Below, piece after piece: positions 53,010 to 61,958 of a DNA stretch of 64,000 bases (positions are counted from its first letter, which is position 1; the number at the start of each line of letters is the position of its first letter). Origin of the DNA: Luteimonas cucumeris (lineage in GTDB: Bacteria; Pseudomonadota; Gammaproteobacteria; Xanthomonadales; Xanthomonadaceae). The notes below the pieces were generated by a model. It did no database searches. It was not told the origin of the DNA and saw nothing but the letters and a program-made list of their open reading frames with translations. Where the stretch lies: assembly GCF_007830035.1 (NCBI RefSeq), contig NZ_VLKN01000005.1, forward strand, positions 248,001-312,000, written 5' to 3'. The position numbers were made by a program, and so were the translations under genes.

Positions 53010-53492
53010 ATGTCCGCCGACTACCGCATCGTCGAATACGCCGCGCAATGGCGCGACGATTTCGCGCGTCTCAACATCGACTGGCTGCAGCGCTACTTCG
53101 TAGTCGAGGCGATCGACAACGAGGTGCTGCACGATCCGGAAACGCACATCCTCGATCCGGGAGGGCGCATCCTGTTCGCAGTCGATGCGCGGGAACGCGC
53201 CACCGGCACGGTGGCGCTGAAGCATGAGGGTGGCGGTGTCTACGAACTGACCAAGATGGCGGTCGAACCCGGCCACCAGGGCGCCGGCATCGGGCGCGCG
53301 CTGATGCAGGCGGCGCTGGCTACATACCGTAGCCTCGATGGTCGCGAACTGTTTCTCGAATCCAGCTCGAAACTGGTCCCGGCCTTGCAGCTGTACGCAA
53401 GCGTCGGCTTCGTGCACAAGCCGGCGCCGCGTCCCGGCTCGCACTACCAGCGCGCCGACGTGCACATGGTCTGGACGCCCGGGGATCCGTAA
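53010..53492 (+). CDS. GNAT-family N-acetyltransferase
   Basis: A 160-residue acetyltransferase. The acetyl-CoA motif is MAVEPGHQGAGIGRALMQAAL (Q-x-x-G-x-G), with the preceding beta strand GVYELTKMAV. The C-terminal LYASVGFVHKP strand is also standard. It begins at the ATG at 53010; the longer frame from 52914 lacks support. It is followed by a long leader and the TorF-kdp locus. Substrate unknown. Confidence 0.88.
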   Translation: MSADYRIVEYAAQWRDDFARLNIDWLQRYFVVEAIDNEVLHDPETHILDPGGRILFAVDARERATGTVALKHEGGGVYELTKMAVEPGHQGAGIGRALMQAALATYRSLDGRELFLESSSKLVPALQLYASVGFVHKPAPRPGSHYQRADVHMVWTPGDP

Positions 53493-53680
53493 CAGGGCTT
53501 GCAGCGCTGCCCGGAGTTCCAACACCCGACCCATTGCGCTGTCTGTATATCCCACCTGTTCGCGAAGGATCAGCTTGTTGCGCGCAATAACCACGGCGCT
53601 GCCCGGATCGAACACAACGACGGCGAAGCAGGTTCTGCTCCATGCGTGAAGGACCGCTTGCACGCCGAAAAAAATATACG

Positions 53681-53770
53681 AAACCTTTACGCCACGACAG
53701 CGGCAACCGCATGGAGGTTTTACTCGCCTCGGGACGAGACTGACCAGGTCGGCGGAATGTCTCCGCCTGG
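53681..53770 (+). promoter_or_regulatory. Structured leader of the TorF-kdp transcript, possible cis-regulatory RNA
   Basis: Three stem-loops follow each other in 90 nt. AAACCT (53681-53686) pairs with AGGTTT (53715-53720) around a GCGG-CAA-CCGC hairpin (53700-53710). CTCG (53723-53726) pairs with CGAG (53735-53738). GGCGGA (53751-53756) pairs with TCCGCC (53762-53767), extended by CCA/TGG, whose TGG borders the GGAAG ribosome-binding site at 53769. I do not recognise a known riboswitch class. Confidence 0.5.
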
Positions 53771-53779
53771 AAGCGATCC

Positions 53780-54538
53780 ATGTCCCATCTCACTGCAAAC
53801 ACGCGCGCCATCGGCGCGTTGCCGGCCGCGCTCGCGGCCGTTTTCACAGGCGTGGCCGCGCTCGGCGCCAGTGGTGTCGCACAGGCGGTCGAAGTCGTCG
53901 GCAACGCCACGCTCACGACCGACTACGTCTGGCGCGGCAGCACGCAGACCCAGGGCGACCCTGCCGTGCAGGCTGGCTTCAAGGTGGCCGGCGAGTCCGG
54001 CTTCTATGGCTCGATCTGGGCCTCGAACGTGGAGTTCGCGCCGGAGACCCACGCCAGCAGCGAATTTGATTTCACGCTCGGTTGGGGCTGCAGCCTCGAC
54101 GACGACTGGGCGCTGGACGTCAACGTCCTGCACTACCGCTATCCGTCGACCACCATCGAGCTCAACTGGACCGAGCTCAACGGCACGGCGACCTGGAAGG
54201 ACAATTACTGGGCTTCGCTGGGTTATTCGGACGAAGCACTGGGCTACGACGAGAGCGGCATCCATGCACTGCTCGGCGCCAGGTTCCCGGTCAACGACAA
54301 GATGCGTTTCGAGGCGGCGATTGCCTACTACGACCTGAAGGACCTCAACGGCGACGACAGCGACGATGGCTATGCCCATGGCCTGCTCAGCGCCGTGTGG
54401 GCGTTCAAGACGCCCGGTTTACAAGCAAATATGGAAGCGCGCCTGACCGCGCATGCCACCGATTCGAGCGCGGAGGATTTCTTCGGCGAAGCGTTCGCCG
54501 GCAACCGCATCGAAGCGGCGCTGCAAGCGTCGTTCTGA
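53780..54538 (+). CDS. TorF family putative porin
   Basis: A 252-residue outer-membrane protein with a signal peptide ending AQA. The mature protein starts VEVVGNATLTTDYVWRGSTQT, the hallmark of the TorF family, then FYGSIWASNVEF, FDFTLGWG, ASLGYSDEALGYD, MRFEAAIAYYD and AALQASF, ending in Phe. It probably forms a porin. GGAAG precedes the ATG at 53780. It is 16 bp before kdpF, a frequent pairing in Xanthomonadales, so it may supply potassium or another ion to the Kdp system across the outer membrane. Confidence 0.85.
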   Translation: MSHLTANTRAIGALPAALAAVFTGVAALGASGVAQAVEVVGNATLTTDYVWRGSTQTQGDPAVQAGFKVAGESGFYGSIWASNVEFAPETHASSEFDFTLGWGCSLDDDWALDVNVLHYRYPSTTIELNWTELNGTATWKDNYWASLGYSDEALGYDESGIHALLGARFPVNDKMRFEAAIAYYDLKDLNGDDSDDGYAHGLLSAVWAFKTPGLQANMEARLTAHATDSSAEDFFGEAFAGNRIEAALQASF

Positions 54539-54554
54539 AAGGAGAACCCACACC

Positions 54555-54647
54555 ATGCCTGGCTGGCTTGCCTTGATCTGCGCGATCGCCGTGGTGATCG
54601 CCGCTGCCTATCTTCTGTTCGTGGTCCTGTACCCGGACCGCTTCTGA
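54555..54647 (+). CDS. kdpF: KdpF, small subunit of the Kdp potassium pump
   Basis: A 30-residue membrane peptide: one transmembrane segment (LALICAIAVVIAAAYLLFVV) ending YPDRF. It stabilises the KdpFABC complex in the inner membrane. GGAGA precedes the ATG at 54555. It is short enough to be missed by gene finders. It starts 16 bp after the TorF stop and ends 10 bp before kdpA. Confidence 0.9.
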   Translation: MPGWLALICAIAVVIAAAYLLFVVLYPDRF

Positions 54648-54657
54648 GTTCTCGACG

Positions 54658-56415
54658 ATGAACGAATTCATGATCGTATTCGCGCTGGCGATCGGCCTCG
54701 GCTGGCCGCTGGGACGTTATCTGGCCGTAGTGATGCGTGGCGCGCCGATGCGCAGTGATGGCCTGTTCGGCTGGATCGAGAAGCCGATCTACCGCTTGAT
54801 CGGCACCGATCCGACGCGCGGCATGGGCTGGCGCGGTTACGCCAAGGCGTTCGCGCTCAGCAACCTGGTCATCGGGCTGGTCGTCTGGATGCAGTTCATG
54901 ACCCAGGCCTGGTTGCCGCTGAATCCCGACGACATCCCCAGCATGCGCTGGGACCTGGCGCTGCACACGATGGTGTCGTTCCTCACCAACACCAACCAGC
55001 AGCACTACTCCGGGCAGGCGCAGCTGTCCTACCTGTCGCAGATGGTCGGCATCGTCGGCTTGCAGGTGGTGACGCCGATGATGGGTCTGGCGATGGTCGT
55101 CGCCACGCTGCGCGCGCTGTTCGGTGGGCGCGATGAGATGGAAAAGACCGGCGCCACGACGGCGCCGGAAAGCGTCGCGACAGGGCATGCAGGCGAAGGT
55201 GTCGACCGCGACGTCGGCAACTACTGGGCCGATGTGGTTCGCGCGACGTTCCGTTTCATGCTGCCGTTGTGCCTGCTGTGGTCGTTGCTGCTCACCTGGC
55301 AGGGCGTGCCGTCGACCCTGGCCGCCGGGCCGACCATCACACCGGTCGATGCCAGCGCCGGGATGAAAACGCAGAAGATCCCGCTCGGCCCGGTGGCGCC
55401 GATGGTCGCGGCCAAGCAGCTTGGTTCCAACGGCGGCGGCTGGTACGGCCCCAACAGCTCGGTGCCGCTGGAAAATCCCACGCCGTTCTCCAACCTGTTG
55501 CAGACCCTCGCCATCGTGCTGATCCCGGTCTCGATCGCGTTCATGGTCGGCCCGTTCACGCGTCGACGTCGCCTCACCGCACTGGTGTTCGGCACCATGC
55601 TGGCGATGTCGCTGATATCGACCGGATTGTCGATATGGTCGGAAGCGCTTTCAGCCACGGCAAACGATCCGGCGCTGATGGAAGGCAAGGAAGTGCGCAT
55701 CGGAGCGGAAGCCTCGGCGCTGTGGTCCGCCGTCACCACGCAGGTCAACAACGGCTCGGTCAACAGCATGCTCGATTCGACGGCACCGCTGACCGGTATG
55801 GTGGCGATGACCAACATGCTGATCAACGCGATCTGGGGTGGCGTCGGTTGCGGCCTGCAGCAGTACCTGGTGTTCCTGTTGCTGAGCGTGTTCCTGGCGG
55901 GTTTGATGACGGGGCGAACGCCGGAACTGTTCGGCCGCAAGATCGAGGCACCGGAGGTGCGATTGCTGGCGCTGCTGATCCTGCTGCAGCCGCTGGTCAT
56001 CCTGGGTTTCACCGCGCTGACGCTGGCCCTCCCGTCGATCGCCGGCGGCTTTGAAACAGGAATCTCCAATCCGGGGTTCCACGGCATCAGCCAAGTGTTC
56101 TACGAGTACACCTCGGCCTATGCCAACAATGGCTCCGGCTTCGAAGGCCTCGCCGATGCGACCTGGTGGTGGAACCTGAGTTGCGCGATCGTCCTGGCAC
56201 TTGGGCGATTCCCCGCCTTGATCGTGCCGCTCGCGGTGGCCGGCCTGATGGCGCGCAAACGCGCGGCACCGGAAAGCCTGGGCACGCTGCAGATAGAAAC
56301 GGCGACCTTCGCGCTGACCCTGATCGCGGTGATCGTGATCCTGACGGTGCTGCAGTTCATGCCTGCGCTGGTGCTGGGTCCGGTTGCCGACCACCTCACG
56401 CTTATCGCGAACTAA
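54658..56415 (+). CDS. kdpA: KdpA, potassium-transporting ATPase channel subunit
   Basis: A 585-residue subunit with about ten transmembrane helices. The four selectivity-filter motifs can be seen: VSFLTNTNQQHYSG, QLGSNGGGWYGPNSS, TTQVNNGSVNSM and YTSAYANNGSGFEG, each with the Gly pattern that forms the potassium filter. Length matches the family. It is separated from kdpB by 71 bp containing a palindromic repeat. It acts with KdpB, C and F in ATP-driven potassium uptake at low external potassium. Expression is expected to depend on KdpDE, encoded downstream. Confidence 0.96.
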   Translation: MNEFMIVFALAIGLGWPLGRYLAVVMRGAPMRSDGLFGWIEKPIYRLIGTDPTRGMGWRGYAKAFALSNLVIGLVVWMQFMTQAWLPLNPDDIPSMRWDLALHTMVSFLTNTNQQHYSGQAQLSYLSQMVGIVGLQVVTPMMGLAMVVATLRALFGGRDEMEKTGATTAPESVATGHAGEGVDRDVGNYWADVVRATFRFMLPLCLLWSLLLTWQGVPSTLAAGPTITPVDASAGMKTQKIPLGPVAPMVAAKQLGSNGGGWYGPNSSVPLENPTPFSNLLQTLAIVLIPVSIAFMVGPFTRRRRLTALVFGTMLAMSLISTGLSIWSEALSATANDPALMEGKEVRIGAEASALWSAVTTQVNNGSVNSMLDSTAPLTGMVAMTNMLINAIWGGVGCGLQQYLVFLLLSVFLAGLMTGRTPELFGRKIEAPEVRLLALLILLQPLVILGFTALTLALPSIAGGFETGISNPGFHGISQVFYEYTSAYANNGSGFEGLADATWWWNLSCAIVLALGRFPALIVPLAVAGLMARKRAAPESLGTLQIETATFALTLIAVIVILTVLQFMPALVLGPVADHLTLIAN

Positions 56416-56420
56416 CAGCT

Positions 56421-56473
56421 GTCATCCCGGGCGCTGGTCGGTGAAGCAGATCCCTCACTGCGTTCGGGATGAC
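56421..56473. repeat. Palindromic intergenic repeat between kdpA and kdpB
   Basis: GTCATCCCG (56421-56429) and CGGGATGAC (56465-56473) are perfect inverted ends of a 53-bp element containing AAGCAGATCCCTCACTGCG. Similar GTCATCCCGAACGCAGTGAGG elements are widespread dispersed repeats in proteobacteria. It breaks what would otherwise be a tight operon. Confidence 0.7.
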
Positions 56474-56486
56474 GAGGAAGACATTC

Positions 56487-58523
56487 ATGGATTACAAGAC
56501 AAGAACCCGCGCCGGTCATCCGGCGCTGATCGATGCAGGCGCCTTGCGCCAGGCGACGACCGAATCCTTCGCCAAGCTGTCGCCGCGGCACCTCGTCAGG
56601 AGTCCGGTGATGGCGGTGGTGATGCTGGGTACGATCCTGTCGGCACTGATCGCGATCTTCGGCGCAGGCAACACCACCTTTGGCTGGACGGTGACCGTGA
56701 TCCTGCTGCTGACGGTGCTGTTCGCCAACTTCGCCGAGGCGGTGGCGGAAGCGCGCGGTCGTGGCCAGGCCGCTTCGCTGCGCAGTGCGCGTCGCGACCT
56801 GGTCGCCCGTCGCCTCGACGGCGGCATCGGCAGCGAGCAGAGGATTCCGGCCGCGCAGCTGCGTCCCGGCGATATCGTGATCGTCTCGGCCGGCGAACTG
56901 GTCCCGGCCGACGGCGAGATCGAGCGCGGCGTCGCCACCATCAACGAATCCGCCGTCACCGGCGAATCCGCGCCGGTGCTGCGCGAGGCCGGCACCGACC
57001 GCTCTGGCGTGATCGGCGGCACCAAGGTGCTGTCCGACGAAATCCTGGTACGCGTTACCGCCGAGCCGGGCCGCAGTTTCCTCGACCGCATGATCGCGCT
57101 GGTCGAAGGCGCCAACCGTCAGAAGACGCCAAATGAGATCGCGCTGACCATGCTGTTGGCAGCGATGACGCTGAGCTTCCTGATCGTGGTCACCACCTTG
57201 CCTGCGCTTGGTGCCTTCGTTGGCGTCGAGGTCGACACGCTGCTGCTGATCGCGCTGCTGGTGTGCCTGATCCCGACCACGATCGGCGGCCTGCTGCCGG
57301 CGATCGGCATCGCCGGCATGAACCGCGCGCTGTCGGCCAACGTGCTGGCGAAATCGGGCAAGGCGGTCGAGGTCGCCGGCGATGTCGACGTACTGCTGCT
57401 CGACAAGACCGGCACCGTCACCCATGGCGATCGCCAGGCCACCGCATTCCATCCGCTGGCTGGCATCGATGCCTCGACATTGCGCGACGCGGCGCTGTTG
57501 TCTTCGCTGGCCGACCCGACGCCGGAAGGCAAGTCGATCGTCAAGCTCGCCCGCGAGCAGGGCAGCACGATCGCCGAGCCGGAGCGCGCCGACTACGTGC
57601 AGTTCAGCGCGCATACGCGGATGTCCGGCGTCGACGTCGATGGTCGCACGATCCGCAAAGGCGCCAGCGACTCGATCGTCAGGCATGCGCTGTCGCTCGG
57701 TGGCCAGGCTGTGCCGGAGCTGATCGCGCGTGTCGATCAGATCGCCCGTAGCGGCGCCACGCCTCTGGTGGTCGCCGAAGGCAAGCACCTGCTCGGCGTG
57801 GTGGAGCTGTCGGACGTGGTCAAGCATGGCGTCAAGGAACGCTTCGCCCAACTGCGGGCGATGGGCGTTCGCACGGTGATGATCACCGGCGACAACCCGT
57901 TGACTGCGGCCGCCATTGCCGCCGAGGCCGGCGTCGACGACTACATCGCCGAGGCCACGCCCGAAGACAAGCTCGCCCGCATCCGTGCCGAGCAGGCCAG
58001 CGGCAAGCTGGTGGCGATGGTCGGCGACGGCACCAACGATGCGCCCGCGCTGGCGCAGGCCGATGTCGGCCTGGCGATGAATTCCGGCACGCAGGCCGCC
58101 AAGGAAGCCGGCAACATGGTCGATCTGGACTCCGATCCGGCCAAGCTGCTGGCGGTGGTCGAAGTCGGCAAGCAGCAGCTGATCACGCGCGGCGCGCTGA
58201 CGACGTTCTCGCTGGCCAACGACGTGTCGAAGTATTTCGCGATCCTGCCGGCCATCTTCGCTGCGGCGATTCCGCAGATGACCGCGCTGAACGTGATGAA
58301 CCTGTCGAGTCCGGCCAACGCAGTGCTTGCGGCGTTGATCTTCAACGCGCTGATCATCCCGGCACTGATTCCGCTGGCCCTGCGCGGCGTGCGTTTCAAG
58401 CCGGCCAGCGCAGTGTCGCTGCTGCGCCGGAACATGCTGGTTTACGGCGTGGGCGGCGTGATCCTGCCGTTCATCGGCATCAAGTTGATCGACATGCTGC
58501 TGTCAGCAGTCGTGGGAGCCTGA
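56487..58523 (+). CDS. kdpB: KdpB, P-type ATPase subunit
   Basis: A 678-residue P-type ATPase. The phosphorylation motif [13 protein letters not shown] has Asp306 as the acceptor. [10 protein letters not shown] (actuator loop), [19 protein letters not shown] and [10 protein letters not shown] are the expected hydrolysis motifs. Membrane helices lie at both ends. GAGGAA lies 9 nt before the ATG at 56487; an ATG at 56469 lies inside the repeat and is not preferred. KdpB provides the energy for potassium transport by KdpA. Confidence 0.96.
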   Translation: MDYKTRTRAGHPALIDAGALRQATTESFAKLSPRHLVRSPVMAVVMLGTILSALIAIFGAGNTTFGWTVTVILLLTVLFANFAEAVAEARGRGQAASLRSARRDLVARRLDGGIGSEQRIPAAQLRPGDIVIVSAGELVPADGEIERGVATINESAVTGESAPVLREAGTDRSGVIGGTKVLSDEILVRVTAEPGRSFLDRMIALVEGANRQKTPNEIALTMLLAAMTLSFLIVVTTLPALGAFVGVEVDTLLLIALLVCLIPTTIGGLLPAIGIAGMNRALSANVLAKSGKAVEVAGDVDVLLLDKTGTVTHGDRQATAFHPLAGIDASTLRDAALLSSLADPTPEGKSIVKLAREQGSTIAEPERADYVQFSAHTRMSGVDVDGRTIRKGASDSIVRHALSLGGQAVPELIARVDQIARSGATPLVVAEGKHLLGVVELSDVVKHGVKERFAQLRAMGVRTVMITGDNPLTAAAIAAEAGVDDYIAEATPEDKLARIRAEQASGKLVAMVGDGTNDAPALAQADVGLAMNSGTQAAKEAGNMVDLDSDPAKLLAVVEVGKQQLITRGALTTFSLANDVSKYFAILPAIFAAAIPQMTALNVMNLSSPANAVLAALIFNALIIPALIPLALRGVRFKPASAVSLLRRNMLVYGVGGVILPFIGIKLIDMLLSAVVGA

Positions 58524-58524
58524 G

Positions 58525-59115
58525 ATGAGTACTCGTGATTTTGTGCTGGAAAATGGCTACAACCTGCGTGGTTCGGTCGGGCTGATGCTGGTCGCCTTGC
58601 TGCTGATGGGCCTGTCGTATTCTCTGGCTGCTGCCGGCCTGGGCCGCGTGGCATTTCCGCAGCAGGCCACCGGCAGCATCATCGAGCGCGACGGCAAGGC
58701 GGTCGGCTCGACGCTGATCCCGCAGCCGTTCGTCGCCGACGGCTATTTCCAGGCGCGACCCAGCGGCCCTAACTACGACCCGATGGCCGCTGCCGGCAGC
58801 AACCTGGCGCGCAGCAATCCGGATCTGCGCAAGCGCATCGACACCGCACGCATCACGGTCGCGGCACGTGAAGGCATTGCGCCGGAAGCGGTGCCGATTG
58901 AGTTGATCACGCAATCTGGCAGTGGTCTCGACCCGCACATCACGCCAGCAGGGGCGCGGGTGCAGGTGGCGCGCGTGGCGAAGGCGCGCGGCATGGGTCC
59001 GGCGCGACTCGAACGTCTGATCGCGCAGCATGTCGAAACGCGGCAGTTCGGCGTGTTCGGACAGGCGCGGGTCAACGTGCTGGAATTGAACCTGGCGCTG
59101 GATGCCGAAAAGTAG
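58525..59115 (+). CDS. kdpC: KdpC, accessory subunit of the Kdp pump
   Basis: A 196-residue protein with one N-terminal transmembrane helix (SVGLMLVALLLMGLSYSLA) and a periplasmic domain with the family signature YFQARPSGPNYDPMAAAGSN and SGSGLDPHITPAGA. Length matches the family. It starts one nt after kdpB's stop, so it is co-translated. It stabilises the potassium-binding complex. The gap before kdpD holds an inverted repeat. Confidence 0.96.
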   Translation: MSTRDFVLENGYNLRGSVGLMLVALLLMGLSYSLAAAGLGRVAFPQQATGSIIERDGKAVGSTLIPQPFVADGYFQARPSGPNYDPMAAAGSNLARSNPDLRKRIDTARITVAAREGIAPEAVPIELITQSGSGLDPHITPAGARVQVARVAKARGMGPARLERLIAQHVETRQFGVFGQARVNVLELNLALDAEK

Positions 59116-59149
59116 CGGAATAAACGCGCGGGGACTTGCCTCCAGTCGC

Positions 59150-59234
59150 GTAGGGCGCATTAGCCGAATGCGCCGGATGCCAAATGTTCGCAGCGTCGCA
59201 TGCGGCGCAGTGCGCTTCGGCTATTGCGCCCTAC
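59150..59234. repeat. MITE/REP-like inverted repeat between kdpC and kdpD
   Basis: The left arm starts GTAGGGCGCATTAGCCGAA (59150-59168) and the right arm is TTCGGCTATTGCGCCCTAC (59216-59234); they match over 18 of 19 positions as inverted repeats, the mismatch being T/A at the eleventh. The middle, about 50 bp, is GC-rich and self-complementary. Dispersed elements of this type are common in proteobacterial genomes. It sits in the only large gap of the kdp operon. Confidence 0.7.
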
Positions 59235-59294
59235 AGGTCTGGATTCAATGACAGCCGAGAAGCCGGACCCAGCAGCCAGGCGCACAATAGCCAC

Positions 59295-61958
59295 ATGACC
59301 GACACGCGCGAAACCCAGGCCAATGCACTGCTCGGCGAACTGCAGCGCGAGCGCGGCGGGCAGTTGAAAGTGTTCCTCGGTGCGGCGCCTGGCGTCGGCA
59401 AGACCTACGCGATGCTGTCGCGCGCGGCCGAGATGAAGCGCCAGGGCATCGACGTGGTCGTCGGTGTCGTCGAGACCCACGGCCGCAGCGAAACCGCCGC
59501 GCTGCTCGAAGGGCTGGAAGTATTGCCGAAGAAGCAGATCGAGCACCGCGATCATCGCCTGCAGGAGTTCGACATCGACGCGATGCTCGCACGCAGGCCG
59601 CAGGTGGCGCTGATCGACGAGCTGGCGCATCGCAACGTGCCGGGCAGCCGGCACGAGCGGCGCTGGCAGGATGTGGTCGAGCTGCTCGACGCCGGCATCG
59701 ATGTCTACACCACGATCAACATCCAGCACCTGGAAAGCCTCAACGACATCGTGCACCGGATCACCGGCGTGCGCGTCACCGAGACGGTACCGGATGCCAT
59801 ATTGGATCGCCTGCGCGACATCGTGCTGGTCGACCTGCCGCCACGCGAGCTGGTTGAACGCCTGAAGCAGGGCAAGGTCTATGTGCCCGAACAGGCGGCA
59901 CATGCGCTGCAGGCGTTCTTCTCGCCCTCCAACCTGACCGCATTGCGCGAACTGGCGATGCAGACCGCCGCCGATCGCGTCGACAGCGACCTGCGCGATG
60001 CGCAGAGCGCGCGCGGCATCAGCGGCCTGGGCGTGCGCCGCGGCGTGCTGGTCGCCATCGACGGTCGCGGCCAGTCCGAATACATGGTGCGTGTCGGGCG
60101 TCGGCTGGCCGAACGTCGCGACGCGCCGTGGGCCGTGGTAACCGTGCAGGCCGGGCGCGTCTCCGATGCTAAACAGCAGCTGGAACTCGACCGCGCCTTC
60201 GCGCTGGCGCGACGGCTTGGCGGCGATGCCGCGGTTGTGCAGGGCGGCAATGTCGTCGACGGGCTGCTCGACCATGCCGCGCGCATCGGTGCGTCCGCGA
60301 TCGTGCTGGGCCGCACGCGCGAGCGGCCGTGGGCGCGCATGTTCAACCGTACCCTGACCCAGCAGCTGATCCAGCGCGGCGCGCATTACGAGCTGACCAT
60401 CATCAGCACGCCGGAAGCGCGCGCCCGTGCACGACGTTCCTGGCGCGACGTGCGCGGACTGATGAGCGGCAGCGATGCCGCGCTGGCCGTCGTCGCCGCG
60501 GCCGTCGCGGTCGCGCTGGCGTGGCTCGCCGAGCGCTGGGTCGGTCTCGAAGACCTGTCGCTGATCTTCATCGTCGCGGTGGTGCTGGTCGCGGCGCGCA
60601 CGCGCATGGTGGCGGCGGTGCTGGCGGCGGCGCTGTGCTTCCTGGCCTACAACTTCTTCTTCATCGAGCCGCGCCTCACCTTCTTTATCGGCGCGCGCCA
60701 GGGCGTGATCACGGTGGTGCTGTTCCTGCTGGCCGCGCTGGTCGCCGGACGCCTGGCTTCGAAACTGCGCATGCAGGTGCTGGCCCTGCGCGCGGCGAAT
60801 GCGCAGGCCACCGCGTTGCAGGACCTGAGCCGGCAGCTGGCAGGTGCAGCCGACCTGGGCCAGGTGGTACGTGCCGGACGCGAAGCGTTCAGGCGCACGC
60901 TCGGCATGGAGGCATGGTTGCGCATCGGCGAGCAGGATTTCCTGTCGCCGGGGATCACGCCCCCGGACGACAAGGCGATGGCCGCGGCCGCGTGGAGCCA
61001 GCGCAACCAGCAACCAGCCGGCCGTCATACCGATACGCTGAATTCGTCCGACTGGTGGTTCCTGCCGCTGGTCGACGACCGCGGTACTCTCGGCGTCGCC
61101 GGCCTGCGTGTTGGCGACGGCGTGCAGAAGCCGGGCATCGAGCAACGACGCCTCGCCGAAGCGATGGTGCAGGAAATCGCGCAGGCGATCGTGCGCACGC
61201 GCCTGGTCGACGATCTGGAGAACGCGCGCGTCGGCAACGAGACCGAACGCCTGCGCTCGGCACTGCTGTCGTCGGTGTCGCACGACCTGCGTTCGCCGCT
61301 GGCGGCGATCATCGGTGCGGCCAGCAGCCTGGACCACTACGCCGCATCGATGAGCAGCGACGATCGCCACTCGCTGCTGGAAACGATCCGGCTGGAAGGC
61401 GAGCGCCTGGATCGTTACATCCAGAACCTGCTGGACATGACCCGGCTCGGCCATGGCGGCCTGACCTTGAATCGCGACTGGATCGGTGTCGATGAACTGG
61501 TCGGTTCAGCGGTGGGGCGGATGCAGCGCTACCAGTCGGGTGCGCGTTTCGAAGTTTCGATCGAACCAGGATTGGCGCCGATCTGGGTGCATCCCGCGCT
61601 GATCGAACAGGCCCTGTTCAACGTGATGGAGAACGCCGCCAAGTTCTCGCCGCCGGGCGTGGCGGTGGGCGTCGATGCACGCCTGGTCGGCGGCGCCTTG
61701 CGCATCGACGTGCGCGATCGCGGCCCCGGCATCCCGGAGGACGAACGCAAGCGTATCTTCGACGTGTTCTACAGCGTCGAGCGCGGCGATCGCGGCCGCG
61801 AGGGCACGGGGCTCGGGCTGACCATCTGCCAAGGCATGATTGGTGCGCATGGCGGCAGCGTCGAGGCCTTGCCAGGCGCGGATGGGCAGGGCACCACCAT
61901 CCGCATTACCCTGCCGCTGATCGAACCATCGCCCGGTGCCACGCCTGCAGATGAATGA
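59295..61958 (+). CDS. kdpD: KdpD, potassium/turgor-responsive sensor histidine kinase
   Basis: An 887-residue sensor kinase. N-terminal KdpD domain (about 1-215) with the Walker A motif GAAPGVGKT; universal-stress-like domain (about 245-365); four transmembrane helices (DUF4118, about 395-500); GAF-like linker; HisKA with LLSSVSHDLRSPLAAIIG (His663); and ATPase motifs NVMENAAKFSP and GTGLGLTICQG. The layout is standard for full-length KdpD. It phosphorylates KdpE. The kdpD end overlaps kdpE by 8 bp. The gap after kdpC suggests a separate or weaker read-through expression. Confidence 0.96.
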   Translation: MTDTRETQANALLGELQRERGGQLKVFLGAAPGVGKTYAMLSRAAEMKRQGIDVVVGVVETHGRSETAALLEGLEVLPKKQIEHRDHRLQEFDIDAMLARRPQVALIDELAHRNVPGSRHERRWQDVVELLDAGIDVYTTINIQHLESLNDIVHRITGVRVTETVPDAILDRLRDIVLVDLPPRELVERLKQGKVYVPEQAAHALQAFFSPSNLTALRELAMQTAADRVDSDLRDAQSARGISGLGVRRGVLVAIDGRGQSEYMVRVGRRLAERRDAPWAVVTVQAGRVSDAKQQLELDRAFALARRLGGDAAVVQGGNVVDGLLDHAARIGASAIVLGRTRERPWARMFNRTLTQQLIQRGAHYELTIISTPEARARARRSWRDVRGLMSGSDAALAVVAAAVAVALAWLAERWVGLEDLSLIFIVAVVLVAARTRMVAAVLAAALCFLAYNFFFIEPRLTFFIGARQGVITVVLFLLAALVAGRLASKLRMQVLALRAANAQATALQDLSRQLAGAADLGQVVRAGREAFRRTLGMEAWLRIGEQDFLSPGITPPDDKAMAAAAWSQRNQQPAGRHTDTLNSSDWWFLPLVDDRGTLGVAGLRVGDGVQKPGIEQRRLAEAMVQEIAQAIVRTRLVDDLENARVGNETERLRSALLSSVSHDLRSPLAAIIGAASSLDHYAASMSSDDRHSLLETIRLEGERLDRYIQNLLDMTRLGHGGLTLNRDWIGVDELVGSAVGRMQRYQSGARFEVSIEPGLAPIWVHPALIEQALFNVMENAAKFSPPGVAVGVDARLVGGALRIDVRDRGPGIPEDERKRIFDVFYSVERGDRGREGTGLGLTICQGMIGAHGGSVEALPGADGQGTTIRITLPLIEPSPGATPADE

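Noticed and set aside
53640-53780. A ydaO/c-di-AMP or other named riboswitch upstream of TorF-kdp
   Set aside because: The stems do not match a conserved core I can recognise, so it is listed only as an unclassified structured leader.
56412-57851. A 479-codon minus-strand frame opposite kdpB
   Set aside because: High-GC shadow of kdpB, with no recognisable domain and a Gln/Arg/Asp-biased composition.
59160-61454. A 764-codon open frame on the minus strand opposite kdpD
   Set aside because: It mirrors kdpD's codon structure in a high-GC genome. The plus-strand product has all KdpD motifs and the minus frame has no domain or ribosome-binding site.
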